Positions 45,863 to 53,450 of a stretch of DNA of 64,000 bases are shown piece by piece. Position numbers and translations under genes: made by a program. Origin of the DNA: Stutzerimonas stutzeri (GTDB lineage: Bacteria > Pseudomonadota > Gammaproteobacteria > Pseudomonadales > Pseudomonadaceae); contig NZ_JANGEY010000006.1 of assembly GCF_024451105.1 (NCBI RefSeq), positions 142,145 through 206,144 of the forward strand. The letters are read 5' to 3'. Each line of letters starts with the position of its first letter. Position 1 is the stretch's first letter. Below the pieces are notes generated by a model. That model saw only the letters and a program-made list of their open reading frames with translations. It was not told the DNA's origin and searched no databases.

Positions 45863-46381
45863 TCAGGGATTGCGCGCCAGCCGCTCGCCGACGAGCACAC
45901 GACGCGCATCCAGGTAGTGCCTCTGCCAGTAGCCGTCGTCCAACCGGTCGAGGCGCACGGTGCCGCCGCTGCTCGGCGCGTGGACGAAACGCCCGTCGCC
46001 CACGTAGATGCCGGCATGGCTGACCTGGCGGCCGCCGTTGGTTGCGAAGAACACCAGATCGCCGGAGCGCAGCTGCTGGCGCGGCACGCTCGGGACACGC
46101 AGGGCGCTCATCTCGCGGGTGGTGCGCGGCAGCAGCAGTCCTGCCGCGTCGCGATAGACGTAACCGATCAGACCGCTGCAGTCGAAACCGCCCTCGGGCG
46201 TATTGCCACCCCAGCGGTACGGAGTGCCGACCAGCCCGATGGCGCGGATCAGCACATCCTCGGCTTCGGCGGAGGCCTGCGGCAGGGCCGGAGCGGCGCT
46301 CGGCGGAAGCGGCGCCCGCGAGGAACAGGCCGCAAGCAGCAGGAGAAAGGCAAGGCCGGCAAGGCGGCTGGTCAAGGACAT
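45863..46381 (-). CDS. NlpC/P60 lipoprotein (probable murein endopeptidase) A
   Basis: A 172-residue precursor. The lipobox LLAACSS predicts a lipidated Cys at 19. The NlpC/P60 cysteine-peptidase domain covers about 45-160: LVGTPYRWGGNTPEGGFDCSGLIGYV contains the catalytic Cys, VSHAGIYVGDGRFVHAP the catalytic His and third residue. Such enzymes cut peptide cross-links in the cell wall. It has a close paralogue immediately upstream (46479-47060), with 97 bases between, as a tandem pair known also in P. aeruginosa. Confidence 0.9.
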   Translation of the reverse strand: MSLTSRLAGLAFLLLLAACSSRAPLPPSAAPALPQASAEAEDVLIRAIGLVGTPYRWGGNTPEGGFDCSGLIGYVYRDAAGLLLPRTTREMSALRVPSVPRQQLRSGDLVFFATNGGRQVSHAGIYVGDGRFVHAPSSGGTVRLDRLDDGYWQRHYLDARRVLVGERLARNP

Positions 46382-46478
46382 GCTCGGCGATCCCTGCGAC
46401 AGATACTTCTTGACCCTAGACGGCTCCGGGCGGACTGCGCAAGCGGCGCGCCGCCCTGCCCCGGACGTCAGCGGCGCA

Positions 46479-47060
46479 TCACTCGTCGATGACCCGCTTG
46501 GCCATCAGGTAACGGCTGTTCCAGTAGCGGCTGGACAGCTTGTCCACCCGCACGCCGCCGCTGCGGCTGCTGGATGAATGCAGGAACTCGCCGTCGCCGA
46601 TGTAGATGCCGGCGTGGTTCACCCGGCCGCGGTCGGCGAAGAAGATCAGGTCGCCTGGCTGCAGGTCGTGGCGGGCCACCTTGGGGGCATCCAGCTTGAT
46701 CATCTCGCGCGTCGAGCGCGGCAGCCTGATGCCGGCCTCCTCGCGGAACAGATAGCCGATGAAGCCGCTGCAGTCGAAGCCGGTGCTGGTCGAGGTACCG
46801 CCGAAACGGTAGGGCGTGCCGATCAGCGCGAAGCCGCGTACCAGCAGGGACTCCAGGGTGGGCAGCTCGTAGGGCTTGCCGTCCAGGAGCTGCTGCTCGG
46901 CGCTGCTCTCTTCGGCCTTGGCGGCGGCCTTGGGATCCAGTTCGAACGACAGCTGCCGGTAGGGCGAGGCGTAGCTGTAGTCCTGCTGCGGGGTGCTGGC
47001 GCAGGCGGTCAGCAGGAGAGCCAGAGTGATTGGCACGAGGGGTGCGAAGCGCTTGAGCAT
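46479..47060 (-). CDS. NlpC/P60 lipoprotein (probable murein endopeptidase) B
   Basis: A 193-residue precursor with lipobox LLLTACAS (lipidated Cys about 20). The NlpC/P60 domain lies about 75-190: ALIGTPYRFGGTSTSTGFDCSGFIGYLF with the catalytic Cys, and VNHAGIYIGDGEFLHSSSS with the catalytic His. It is about half identical in its domain to the neighbouring paralogue. The ATG at 47060 is preferred over a GTG two codons upstream. Probably first of the two-gene unit. Confidence 0.9.
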   Translation of the reverse strand: MLKRFAPLVPITLALLLTACASTPQQDYSYASPYRQLSFELDPKAAAKAEESSAEQQLLDGKPYELPTLESLLVRGFALIGTPYRFGGTSTSTGFDCSGFIGYLFREEAGIRLPRSTREMIKLDAPKVARHDLQPGDLIFFADRGRVNHAGIYIGDGEFLHSSSSRSGGVRVDKLSSRYWNSRYLMAKRVIDE

Positions 47061-47213
47061 GGGCACGACCGTGTCGCTGAAAATTGATGATGCGCGACTA
47101 TGCCGTCTATCGGCCCCATTTGCAATTTTTATCGTGCAGAATGTGACTTTATAGGCTACTCGCGCCGTCGCCGCCCCCAGGCGCCCCGAGCATCCAGAAA
47201 AAACGCATTTTTT

Positions 47214-47885
47214 TCAGTGGTTTACAGTGAAGGCCAGCATCGTCGACAGCTGGCACAGCGGCCGACCGCTCTCGGCATGCCAGCGATTGAAGGCCGCCTG
47301 CACCGCTGCCTGGTCGCGCTGGCTGCTCGGCGCCTTGTCGACGATCCCCTGGGCCTTGAGCGCGGCGACCACGTCGTCGGTGGGGATGAAGGTGTCCTTG
47401 CCGGCCATGCGCAGGAAGCGCGGCGCGGACAGGCCGCCGAGCTGACTGCCGCGGCGCGCCAACTGGCGCCACAGGCCGACGATGTCCTCGACCGGCCAGT
47501 CGGCCAGCCAGGCGCCGAAGCTGCCGTGCTCGCGGGCGATGTCGAGGACGAACTGTGCGTTGCGCGGCACGCTCTCGAGCTTGGCCAGGTGGCGGATCAG
47601 CCGCTCGTCGAGCATCAGCCGCTCCAGATGCTCGGCGCCCATCAGCACCACCTTGTGCGGATCGAAGGCGAAGAACGCCTCCTCGAAGGCCGGCCAGCGG
47701 GCGTCGACCAGGCTGTGCCTGAGGCCGGCACGGAACACCCGCAGACCGAGCAGCGACAGGTAGCGGTCGTCGCCGACCGCACGCAGCGCCTCGGCGTCTT
47801 TCGGCACCGGCAGGCGCGCCTCCAGCGCCGCGGCCGAGCCGAAGCGGTTCAGGCAGTACTCGTGCAGCCAGCGGTAGTCGCGCAT
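47214..47885 (-). CDS. DNA-3-methyladenine glycosylase I-like protein (Adenine_glyco family)
   Basis: A 223-residue helical protein. The segment LLGLRVFRAGLRHSLVDARWPAFEEAFFAFDPHKVVLMGAEHLERLM corresponds to the Tag core, followed by LIRHLAKLESVPRNAQFVLDIAREHGSF. It lacks the N-terminal Cys and the C-terminal His/Cys of the zinc snap of E. coli Tag, so it is a divergent branch and base-excision activity is not certain. It begins 16 bases after ttcA on the same strand, likely one operon. Confidence 0.78.
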   Translation of the reverse strand: MRDYRWLHEYCLNRFGSAAALEARLPVPKDAEALRAVGDDRYLSLLGLRVFRAGLRHSLVDARWPAFEEAFFAFDPHKVVLMGAEHLERLMLDERLIRHLAKLESVPRNAQFVLDIAREHGSFGAWLADWPVEDIVGLWRQLARRGSQLGGLSAPRFLRMAGKDTFIPTDDVVAALKAQGIVDKAPSSQRDQAAVQAAFNRWHAESGRPLCQLSTMLAFTVNH

Positions 47886-47901
47886 CGTCGCCTCGCCAGG
47901 T

Positions 47902-48726
47902 TCAGAGGCTCATCACGTCGATGAAGCGCGGCGTGGCGCCGTCGTCGACCTTGAGGCTGCGGAAGTCGAACAGGTTGCGGTCGGCCAGCTGCGAGGGGTG
48001 CACGTTCTGCAGGGCGCGGAACATGATCTCGGTGCGTCCCGGCGACTTGCGCTCCCACTCCTGGAGCATCTCCTTGACCACCTGGCGCTGCAGGTTCTCC
48101 TGCGAGCCACACAGGTTGCAGGGGATGATCGGGAACTCCTTGATCTTCGCGTAGGCCTCGATGTCCGTCTCGCTGCAGTAGGCCAGCGGGCGGATCACCA
48201 CGTTGCGGCCGTCGTCGGAGAGCAGCTTGGGCGGCATGGCCTTGAGGGTGCCGCCGTAGAACATGTTGAGGAAGAAGGTCTCGAGGATGTCGTCGCGGTG
48301 GTGGCCGAGGGCCATCTTGTTGGCGCCGATCTGGTCGGCGAAGGTGTACAGCGTGCCGCGGCGCAGGCGCGAGCACAGCGAGCAGGTGGTCTTGCCCTCG
48401 GGGATCTTCTCCTTGACCACCGAGTAGGTGTCCTTCTCGATGATGTGGTACTCGACGCCAATCGATCTGAGGTACTCGGGCAGCACGTGCTCGGGGAAGC
48501 CCGGCTGCTTCTGGTCCATGTTCACCGCCACGATCTCGAACTCGATCGGCGCGACCTTCTGCAGGTAGAGCAGCACGTCGAGCATGGTGTAGCTGTCCTT
48601 GCCGCCGGACAGGCAGACCATGACCTTGTCGCCATTCTCGATCATGTTGAAGTCGGTGATGGCTTCGCCGGCCAGGCGGCGAATGCGCTTCTGCAGCTTG
48701 TTCTGGTTGACCGAAAGGGTGCCCAT
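47902..48726 (-). CDS. ttcA: tRNA 2-thiocytidine(32) synthetase TtcA
   Basis: Thiolates cytidine 32 of certain tRNAs using ATP and an iron-sulfur cluster. 274 residues. The PP-loop [10 protein letters not shown] lies at 40-49. Cluster cysteines are Cys115 and Cys118 ([13 protein letters not shown]) with a third in [36 protein letters not shown] is the family signature. It is followed by the glycosylase-like gene after 16 bases. The region upstream, shared with the divergent DnaJ-related gene, is 178 bases and shows no clear promoter. Confidence 0.96.
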   Translation of the reverse strand: MGTLSVNQNKLQKRIRRLAGEAITDFNMIENGDKVMVCLSGGKDSYTMLDVLLYLQKVAPIEFEIVAVNMDQKQPGFPEHVLPEYLRSIGVEYHIIEKDTYSVVKEKIPEGKTTCSLCSRLRRGTLYTFADQIGANKMALGHHRDDILETFFLNMFYGGTLKAMPPKLLSDDGRNVVIRPLAYCSETDIEAYAKIKEFPIIPCNLCGSQENLQRQVVKEMLQEWERKSPGRTEIMFRALQNVHPSQLADRNLFDFRSLKVDDGATPRFIDVMSL

Positions 48727-48904
48727 GATGGTGTGGAGTCCGGTGCGCTACGAAAAGGGAGTGCGAAAACCGACCATTTTACGCACAAACACCGGCGCGC
48801 CCCAGCCCCCTCGGCGCCGGCGGTCGCCGCCGAGGCCTGCGAGGCCGGTCACGTCCCACGCACCCGCGGCGGGCCGGCGCCCGGGGCCGTGCTAGGCTGC
48901 CAGC

Positions 48905-49498
48905 ATGAACACCTCCTTCGACCCCGCCCTCGAACTGATGGAGCAGTTGCTCGAGCTGCTGCGCCAGACGCCCGACGGGCTCAGCGAACACCAGTTGATC
49001 CGCCGTCTCAGGGCGGCGCACTGCACGCACATCCCGCAACTGCCGCTGACCGACAGGCTGGTGCTGTATCGCACCCACTTCCTGCTGTTCAACGCCCTCT
49101 ACCGTCTGCGCGACCGTCTCTGCCTGGAGCGCAGCGCGCACCTGGAAATCGGCCCCCTGCTGATCCGCCTGCTGCCCTGGCGGGAGGGGGTCCGGGACCT
49201 GGCCGGGCACGACCCGCTGCGCAGTTACTACCTGGACGAAACCCACCTGCGCGACACCACCGAGCGCGATGTGGAACAGCTCCTGCGCAGCTTCTGGACG
49301 CGCATGCACGGCGGCGAGGAGCGCCAGGCGGCGCTGGAACTGTTCGACCTCGACGCCCGTGCCGACTACGCCGCCATCCGCCTGCGCTACCGCCAGTTGG
49401 TCAGCCGCCACCACCCAGACCGCGGCGGCAGCACCGCGCGGCTGCAGTCGATCAACAAGGCCATGGAAATTCTCGAGCGCTATTACAGCCCTCGCTGA
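48905..49498 (+). CDS. DnaJ-related protein with C-terminal J domain
   Basis: A 197-residue protein of the DNA-J-related family. The N-terminal domain (about 5-130, LELLRQTPDGLSEHQLIRRL) is followed by a C-terminal J domain (about 140-197) with the HPD tripeptide in SRHHPDRGGS. J domains stimulate Hsp70 ATPase, and the N-terminal part presumably selects the client. Cytosolic, no signal peptide. Position next to ttcA and the Yip1 gene gives no further clue. Confidence 0.88.
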   Translation: MNTSFDPALELMEQLLELLRQTPDGLSEHQLIRRLRAAHCTHIPQLPLTDRLVLYRTHFLLFNALYRLRDRLCLERSAHLEIGPLLIRLLPWREGVRDLAGHDPLRSYYLDETHLRDTTERDVEQLLRSFWTRMHGGEERQAALELFDLDARADYAAIRLRYRQLVSRHHPDRGGSTARLQSINKAMEILERYYSPR

Positions 49499-49547
49499 GA
49501 GGCGAAATCGCTCTATCGCAATCGGCAGCAATCAGCCTGCGGACACC

Positions 49548-49617
49548 TATACTGCGACATAAGGTCGCAGAGGACGACCCGGCACCGGAAGGCACTGGGC
49601 CACGTGCCTCCGGCGCC
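49548..49617 (+). promoter_or_regulatory. Putative -10 box and structured leader of the Yip1 gene
   Basis: TATACT (49548-49553) is followed by the small hairpin TGCGAC-ATAAG-GTCGCA and then by a long one: 49581-49595 pairs with 49604-49617 around 8 bases. The predicted 5' leader is about 100 bases. No known riboswitch is recognised. The -35 region is poor. Confidence 0.35.
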
Positions 49618-49659
49618 TTGTCAGGGGCGATCCCGCATATAACGAAGAGGTGTTCAATC

Positions 49660-50259
49660 ATGATCCACCACGTCTGGGGGCTCTTCACCCATCCTGATCA
49701 AGAATGGCAAGAGATTCGTGGCGAGAAAGAAACCATCAGCCATATGTATCTGAGCCATGTACTCATCCTGGCGGCGATTCCCGTGGTATCCGCCTACATC
49801 GGCACCACCCAGGTCGGCTGGTCGATCGGCGGCGGCGACCCGGTGCGCCTGACCCAGTCCAGTGCGCTGCAGATGACCGCACTGTCCTACCTGGCCATGC
49901 TGGCCGGCGTCGCGGTGATGGGCGCCTTCATCCACTGGATGTCGCGCACCTACGACGCCAAGCCGAGCCTCACCGACTCGATCGTGTTCGCCGCCTACTG
50001 CGCCACGCCCCTGTTCATCGGCGGCCTGGCGGCGCTGTATCCGAACCTGTGGCTGGGCATGGCGGTCGGCACGGCGGCGGTATGCTACACGGCCTACCTG
50101 CTCTACGTCGGCATCCCCTCGTTCATGAACATTCCCAAGGACGAGGGCTTCATGTTCTCCAGTTCGGTGCTGGCGGTGGGCCTGGTGGTGCTGGTGGCGA
50201 TGATGGCCATCTCGGTGGTGCTCTGGGGCTTCGGCGTGGGCCCGGTGTACACCAGCTGA
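49660..50259 (+). CDS. Yip1-family membrane protein
   Basis: A 199-residue inner-membrane protein with about five hydrophobic segments. N-terminus MIHHVWGLFTHPDQEWQEI followed by MYLSHVLILAAIPVVSAYIG is typical of bacterial Yip1-domain proteins (PF04893). FAAYCATPLFIGGLAALYP is also conserved. Function in bacteria is unknown. The ATG at 49660 follows AGAGG by 10 bases. A hairpin terminator lies after it, so it is monocistronic. Confidence 0.85.
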   Translation: MIHHVWGLFTHPDQEWQEIRGEKETISHMYLSHVLILAAIPVVSAYIGTTQVGWSIGGGDPVRLTQSSALQMTALSYLAMLAGVAVMGAFIHWMSRTYDAKPSLTDSIVFAAYCATPLFIGGLAALYPNLWLGMAVGTAAVCYTAYLLYVGIPSFMNIPKDEGFMFSSSVLAVGLVVLVAMMAISVVLWGFGVGPVYTS

Positions 50260-50324
50260 ACGACGCGACACCCTGGCGTAGGTCCGGTCGAAGCCGACAA
50301 GAACAATCACGGACCATCCCTCTG

Positions 50325-50346
50325 AGGCCGCCTGCGGGCGGCCTTG
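50325..50346 (+). terminator. Terminator after the Yip1 gene
   Basis: AGGCCGCC (50325-50332) pairs with GGCGGCCT (50337-50344) around a 4-base loop, followed by a weakly T-rich stretch. Confidence 0.6.
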
Positions 50347-50403
50347 CTGTTCTGGTGCAGAGGACTGGCATAATCGGCCGACGTCTCCTGCAACGGACCG
50401 ACC

Positions 50404-50895
50404 ATGCCCGAACAGCTGCTCGCCCGCGTCGAGGTCTGCTACCAGCAGGCCGAGGTCTTCTTCGCCCGCCGCTTTCCCCGCCCCGAAGTCAGCCTGCGCC
50501 TGCGCGGCCTCAAGGCCGGCGTCGCCCACCTGACGGAAAACCGCCTGCGCTTCAACGCCCAGCTGTACCGGGAGAACCGCGAGCACTTCCTGCTCCAGAC
50601 GGTGGCCCATGAGGTGGCCCACCTGGTCGCCCACCAGTTGTTCGGCGCCGGTATCCGCCCGCACGGCAGCGAGTGGCAACGGATCATGACCCAAGTCTAC
50701 GGCCTGCCGGCCGAGCGCTGCCATTCCTATGAGGTCGAGCGCCGGCAACGGCACTACCTGTATCGCTGCAGTTGCCCGGACGGCGAGTATCCCTTCACCG
50801 CGCAGCGCCACGCCCTGGTGCTGCGCGGGCGCCGCTACCTGTGCCGGCGCTGCCGGGAAACGCTGGTGTTCGGCGGCGAGCTGCGCCGAGACTGA
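50404..50895 (+). CDS. sprT: SprT-family zinc metalloprotease-like protein
   Basis: A 163-residue protein with the SprT/Spartan architecture. The zinc motif is HEVAH (His69, Glu70, His73, in VAHEVAHLVAHQLF) with HGSEWQRIM after it. A C-terminal zinc ribbon has CSCP and CRRC pairs. In eukaryotes the related SPRTN removes DNA-protein cross-links. The bacterial role is not established. It is flanked by unrelated genes and has its own gap of 144 bases upstream. Confidence 0.92.
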   Translation: MPEQLLARVEVCYQQAEVFFARRFPRPEVSLRLRGLKAGVAHLTENRLRFNAQLYRENREHFLLQTVAHEVAHLVAHQLFGAGIRPHGSEWQRIMTQVYGLPAERCHSYEVERRQRHYLYRCSCPDGEYPFTAQRHALVLRGRRYLCRRCRETLVFGGELRRD

Positions 50896-50989
50896 GGGAG
50901 GCTTTGCGTAGCCTGTCCAGACTGGGCCGTCCCGCCAAGGAGCTCGCAATGTCTCTCGCGTCCCGCCCCCTCCAGCCGGGGGCCCGCCC

Positions 50990-51841
50990 ATGACCCCGCA
51001 CAATGCCCTGCTCGCCGTGCACCTCGGCGCCCTGCTGTTCGGCCTGACCGGCGTGTTCGGCAAGCTGGCCGAGGCGGCGCCGCTGGCGATCACCGCAGGC
51101 CGCGCGGCGTTCGCCGTGCTCGCCCTCGGCCTGTTCCTCGCTCTCGCCCGCGGTACCGCGCAGCCCCGCCCCGCCCCGCACCAGCTGGCCCTGCTGGTCC
51201 TCGGCGGCCTGCTGCTGGGCGGCCACTGGCTGACCTTCTTCCACGCGGTGAAGGTCTCCGGCGTGGCCATCGCCACCCTCGGCTTCGCCAGCTTCCCGGC
51301 CTTCACCCTGCTGCTCGAAGGCCTGCTGTTCCGCGAGCGGCTGCGCGCGGGCGAGTTCGTCGTGGTCGGCCTGGTGTCTATCGGGCTGCTGCTGGTGACA
51401 CCGCAGTTCGACCTGGCCAGCCAGGCCAGCCGAGGGCTGCTGTGGGCGGTGCTGTCGGGGCTGCTGTTCGCCCTGCTGTCGCTGGCCAACCGGATCAGCG
51501 CGCGCGGCATCGGTCCGGCGCAGGCGGCGCTGTGGCAGAACCTGACCATCGCCTTGTGCCTGCTACCGCTGGCCGCGCCGCAGCTGCCGGGCCTGGCGAC
51601 CCTGGACTGGCTGTGGCTGGCGCTGCTCGGCGTACTGTGCACCGGCCTCGCCCACAGCCTGTTCGTCGCCAGCCTGCGGGTGCTCAAGGCGCGCAGCGCG
51701 GCGATGGTGTTCGCCATGGAGCCGGTCTACGGGATCCTGTTCGCCTGGCTGCTGTTCGCCGAGGCGCCGACCCTGCGCATCCTCGGCGGCGGTGCGCTGA
51801 TCGTGCTGGCCACCGTCCTCAGCGCGCGCCTGCCGCGCTGA
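50990..51841 (+). CDS. EamA/DMT-family transporter
   Basis: A 283-residue inner-membrane protein with ten hydrophobic segments in two EamA repeats (about 5-135 and 145-280). Motifs AITAGRAAFAVLALGLFLALA and FAMEPVYGILFAWLLFAEAPTLRILGGGALIVLA are typical. Drug/metabolite transporters export amino acids or small metabolites, but the substrate is not readable from sequence. Convergent with the glycosyltransferase gene, with only 4 bases between stops. Confidence 0.9.
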   Translation: MTPHNALLAVHLGALLFGLTGVFGKLAEAAPLAITAGRAAFAVLALGLFLALARGTAQPRPAPHQLALLVLGGLLLGGHWLTFFHAVKVSGVAIATLGFASFPAFTLLLEGLLFRERLRAGEFVVVGLVSIGLLLVTPQFDLASQASRGLLWAVLSGLLFALLSLANRISARGIGPAQAALWQNLTIALCLLPLAAPQLPGLATLDWLWLALLGVLCTGLAHSLFVASLRVLKARSAAMVFAMEPVYGILFAWLLFAEAPTLRILGGGALIVLATVLSARLPR

Positions 51842-51845
51842 CGGC

Positions 51846-52892
51846 TCAGGGCGCGGCGCGTTCGGCCCGCAGCGTCGCGCTCGTCAGGCAGGGCCGGCCA
51901 TCCAGGCGCGGCTGGCGGGCGAGGAACTCCAGCGCCGAGACCTGCCAGGACTGGCGCCGCGCCTCCTCGACGCAGGCACGGCGATCCAGCTGCAGGGCCT
52001 GCAGACAGGCGCGCCGCAGGTCCTCGTCCATCGCCCCGCTGACGCCCTGGCGCAGCACGTCCAGCGGACCGCTGACCGGAAAGGCCGCCACCGGCGTGCC
52101 GCAGGCCAGCGCCTCGAGCATCACCAGGCCGAGAGTGTCGGTGCGCGAGGGGAATACCAGCACGCTGGCCGCCCGGTAGGCGTCGGCCAGCGCCTCGCCG
52201 CGCAGGTAGCCGAGAAACCGTACCTGCGGGTAGCGACGCTCTAGCTCGCCACGCAGCGGGCCGTCGCCGACCACCCGCATCTCGCCCGGCAGCTCGAGGT
52301 CGAGGAAGGCCTCCAGGGTCTTCTCCGGCGCCAGGCGGCCGACGTAGAGGAACACCGGCCCGCCCTCCCCCTGCGGCTCCAGGCGCGGACGGAACTGGCG
52401 GATGTCGACGCCCTTGCGCCACAGCGCCAGGTGCGCGAACCCCAGACCGGCGAACTCGGCCTGCATGCGCACGGTGCTGACCAGCACGGCGTCGCTGCGG
52501 CGGTGGAAGGCGCGCATCCAGGCGTAGCCGAGACGCAGCGGGATCGCTGGCCAGCGCGCGTGGACGAACTCGGGAAACCGCGTGTGCATGGCGGTGGAGA
52601 ACGCCAGGCCGCGACGCAGCAGCCAGTGGCGCGCCGCCCAGCCGAGCGGCCCCTCGGTGACCAGGTGCACGGCGTCCGGGGCGAACGCCTCGATCCTCTC
52701 CCCCACCCGCCAGATGTCCCAGACCAGGGCGATCTCCGGGTAGCCCGGACAAGGCAGCGCGTGGAAGTCCAGCGGCGACAGCACCCCCACCTTGCAACCG
52801 AGCCTTTCCAGTTCGGCGATCAGGGCGTGCAGGCAGGTGACCACACCGCTGACCCGCGGCTCCCAGGTGTCGCTGACGATCAGCAGCCGCAT
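51846..52892 (-). CDS. GT4-family glycosyltransferase (mannosyltransferase-like)
   Basis: A 348-residue GT-B fold enzyme, cytosolic face of the membrane. The N-terminal MRLLIVSDTWEPRVSGVVTCL holds the acceptor-side glycine loop. The C-terminal half has FLYVGRLAPEKTLEAFLDL, then VFPSRTDTLGLVMLEALACGTPVAAFPVSGP, the EX7E-type donor site. It resembles GDP-mannose-dependent alpha-mannosyltransferases (MgtA-like). The donor and acceptor are inferred only. ATG at 52892 starts the family motif, and the upstream codons are unrelated. From here to 53098 (about 200 bases) I see no gene or signal. Confidence 0.88.
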   Translation of the reverse strand: MRLLIVSDTWEPRVSGVVTCLHALIAELERLGCKVGVLSPLDFHALPCPGYPEIALVWDIWRVGERIEAFAPDAVHLVTEGPLGWAARHWLLRRGLAFSTAMHTRFPEFVHARWPAIPLRLGYAWMRAFHRRSDAVLVSTVRMQAEFAGLGFAHLALWRKGVDIRQFRPRLEPQGEGGPVFLYVGRLAPEKTLEAFLDLELPGEMRVVGDGPLRGELERRYPQVRFLGYLRGEALADAYRAASVLVFPSRTDTLGLVMLEALACGTPVAAFPVSGPLDVLRQGVSGAMDEDLRRACLQALQLDRRACVEEARRQSWQVSALEFLARQPRLDGRPCLTSATLRAERAAP

Positions 52893-53098
52893 GGGCCGAT
52901 CCCGCTGAACGGGCAGGACGCCGACACTCGCGGCGAACGGCACGAGCGACGCCCGCTCGGCGCAGGACAGATCCGGTCACAGTCCATCAGCCACCTCCGG
53001 CTGGAGCTGCAGGGTCGTTGCTGGCGTCACGGATCGCCGCGCCACGCGCGGTCCCCCGTCAAGGCAGCATAGCCACAGCCGGACGACTGCGCCGCCGG

Positions 53099-53392
53099 TC
53101 AGTCGGCGCGCGGGCGGTCGCTGTGGCCGAGATCGCGGCCCGGGTCGATGCGGTCGCGCACCCGCTGCTTGAGCTCCTTGGCCTCGGGGAAGCCGCCGTC
53201 GGCCTTGCGCTCCCAGATCTCCACACCGTCGCAGACGATGCGGAACACTCCGCCGGTACCCGGCACCAGGCTGACCTTGCCGAGGTCGTCGGCGAAGGTG
53301 GAGAGCAGCTCCTGGGCCAGCCAGGCGGCACGCAGCAGCCATTGGCACTGGGTGCAGTAGGTGATGACGACTTCAGGTCTGGCGGCGCTCAT
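53099..53392 (-). CDS. SelT/SelW/SelH-family protein (cysteine form)
   Basis: A 97-residue thioredoxin-like Rdx protein. The redox motif is CTQC (Cys13, Cys16) in EVVITYCTQCQWLLRAAWLAQELL. In selenoprotein members the second Cys is selenocysteine, and here it is an ordinary codon. VPGTGGVFRIVCDGVEIWERKADGGFPE is the conserved second half. Probable thiol redox role, partner unknown. It lies 58 bases downstream of the MFS gene on the same strand. Confidence 0.88.
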   Translation of the reverse strand: MSAARPEVVITYCTQCQWLLRAAWLAQELLSTFADDLGKVSLVPGTGGVFRIVCDGVEIWERKADGGFPEAKELKQRVRDRIDPGRDLGHSDRPRAD

Positions 53393-53450
53393 GACGGATC
53401 TCCGGGACGACAACGGACGGGACGCCATGATAGCGCCCCGCCAGCGCGGA

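Noticed and set aside
47085..47215. A6/T6 hairpin (AAAAAA-TGCG-TTTTTT) as terminator of the glycosylase-like gene
   Set aside because: The stem is only A-T pairs and would be unstable. It is noted as an AT-rich stretch, not called as a terminator.
52893..53098. Possible small gene between the glycosyltransferase and SelT/W/H genes
   Set aside because: Open frames here are extensions of neighbours in other frames and show neither ribosome sites nor protein-like composition.
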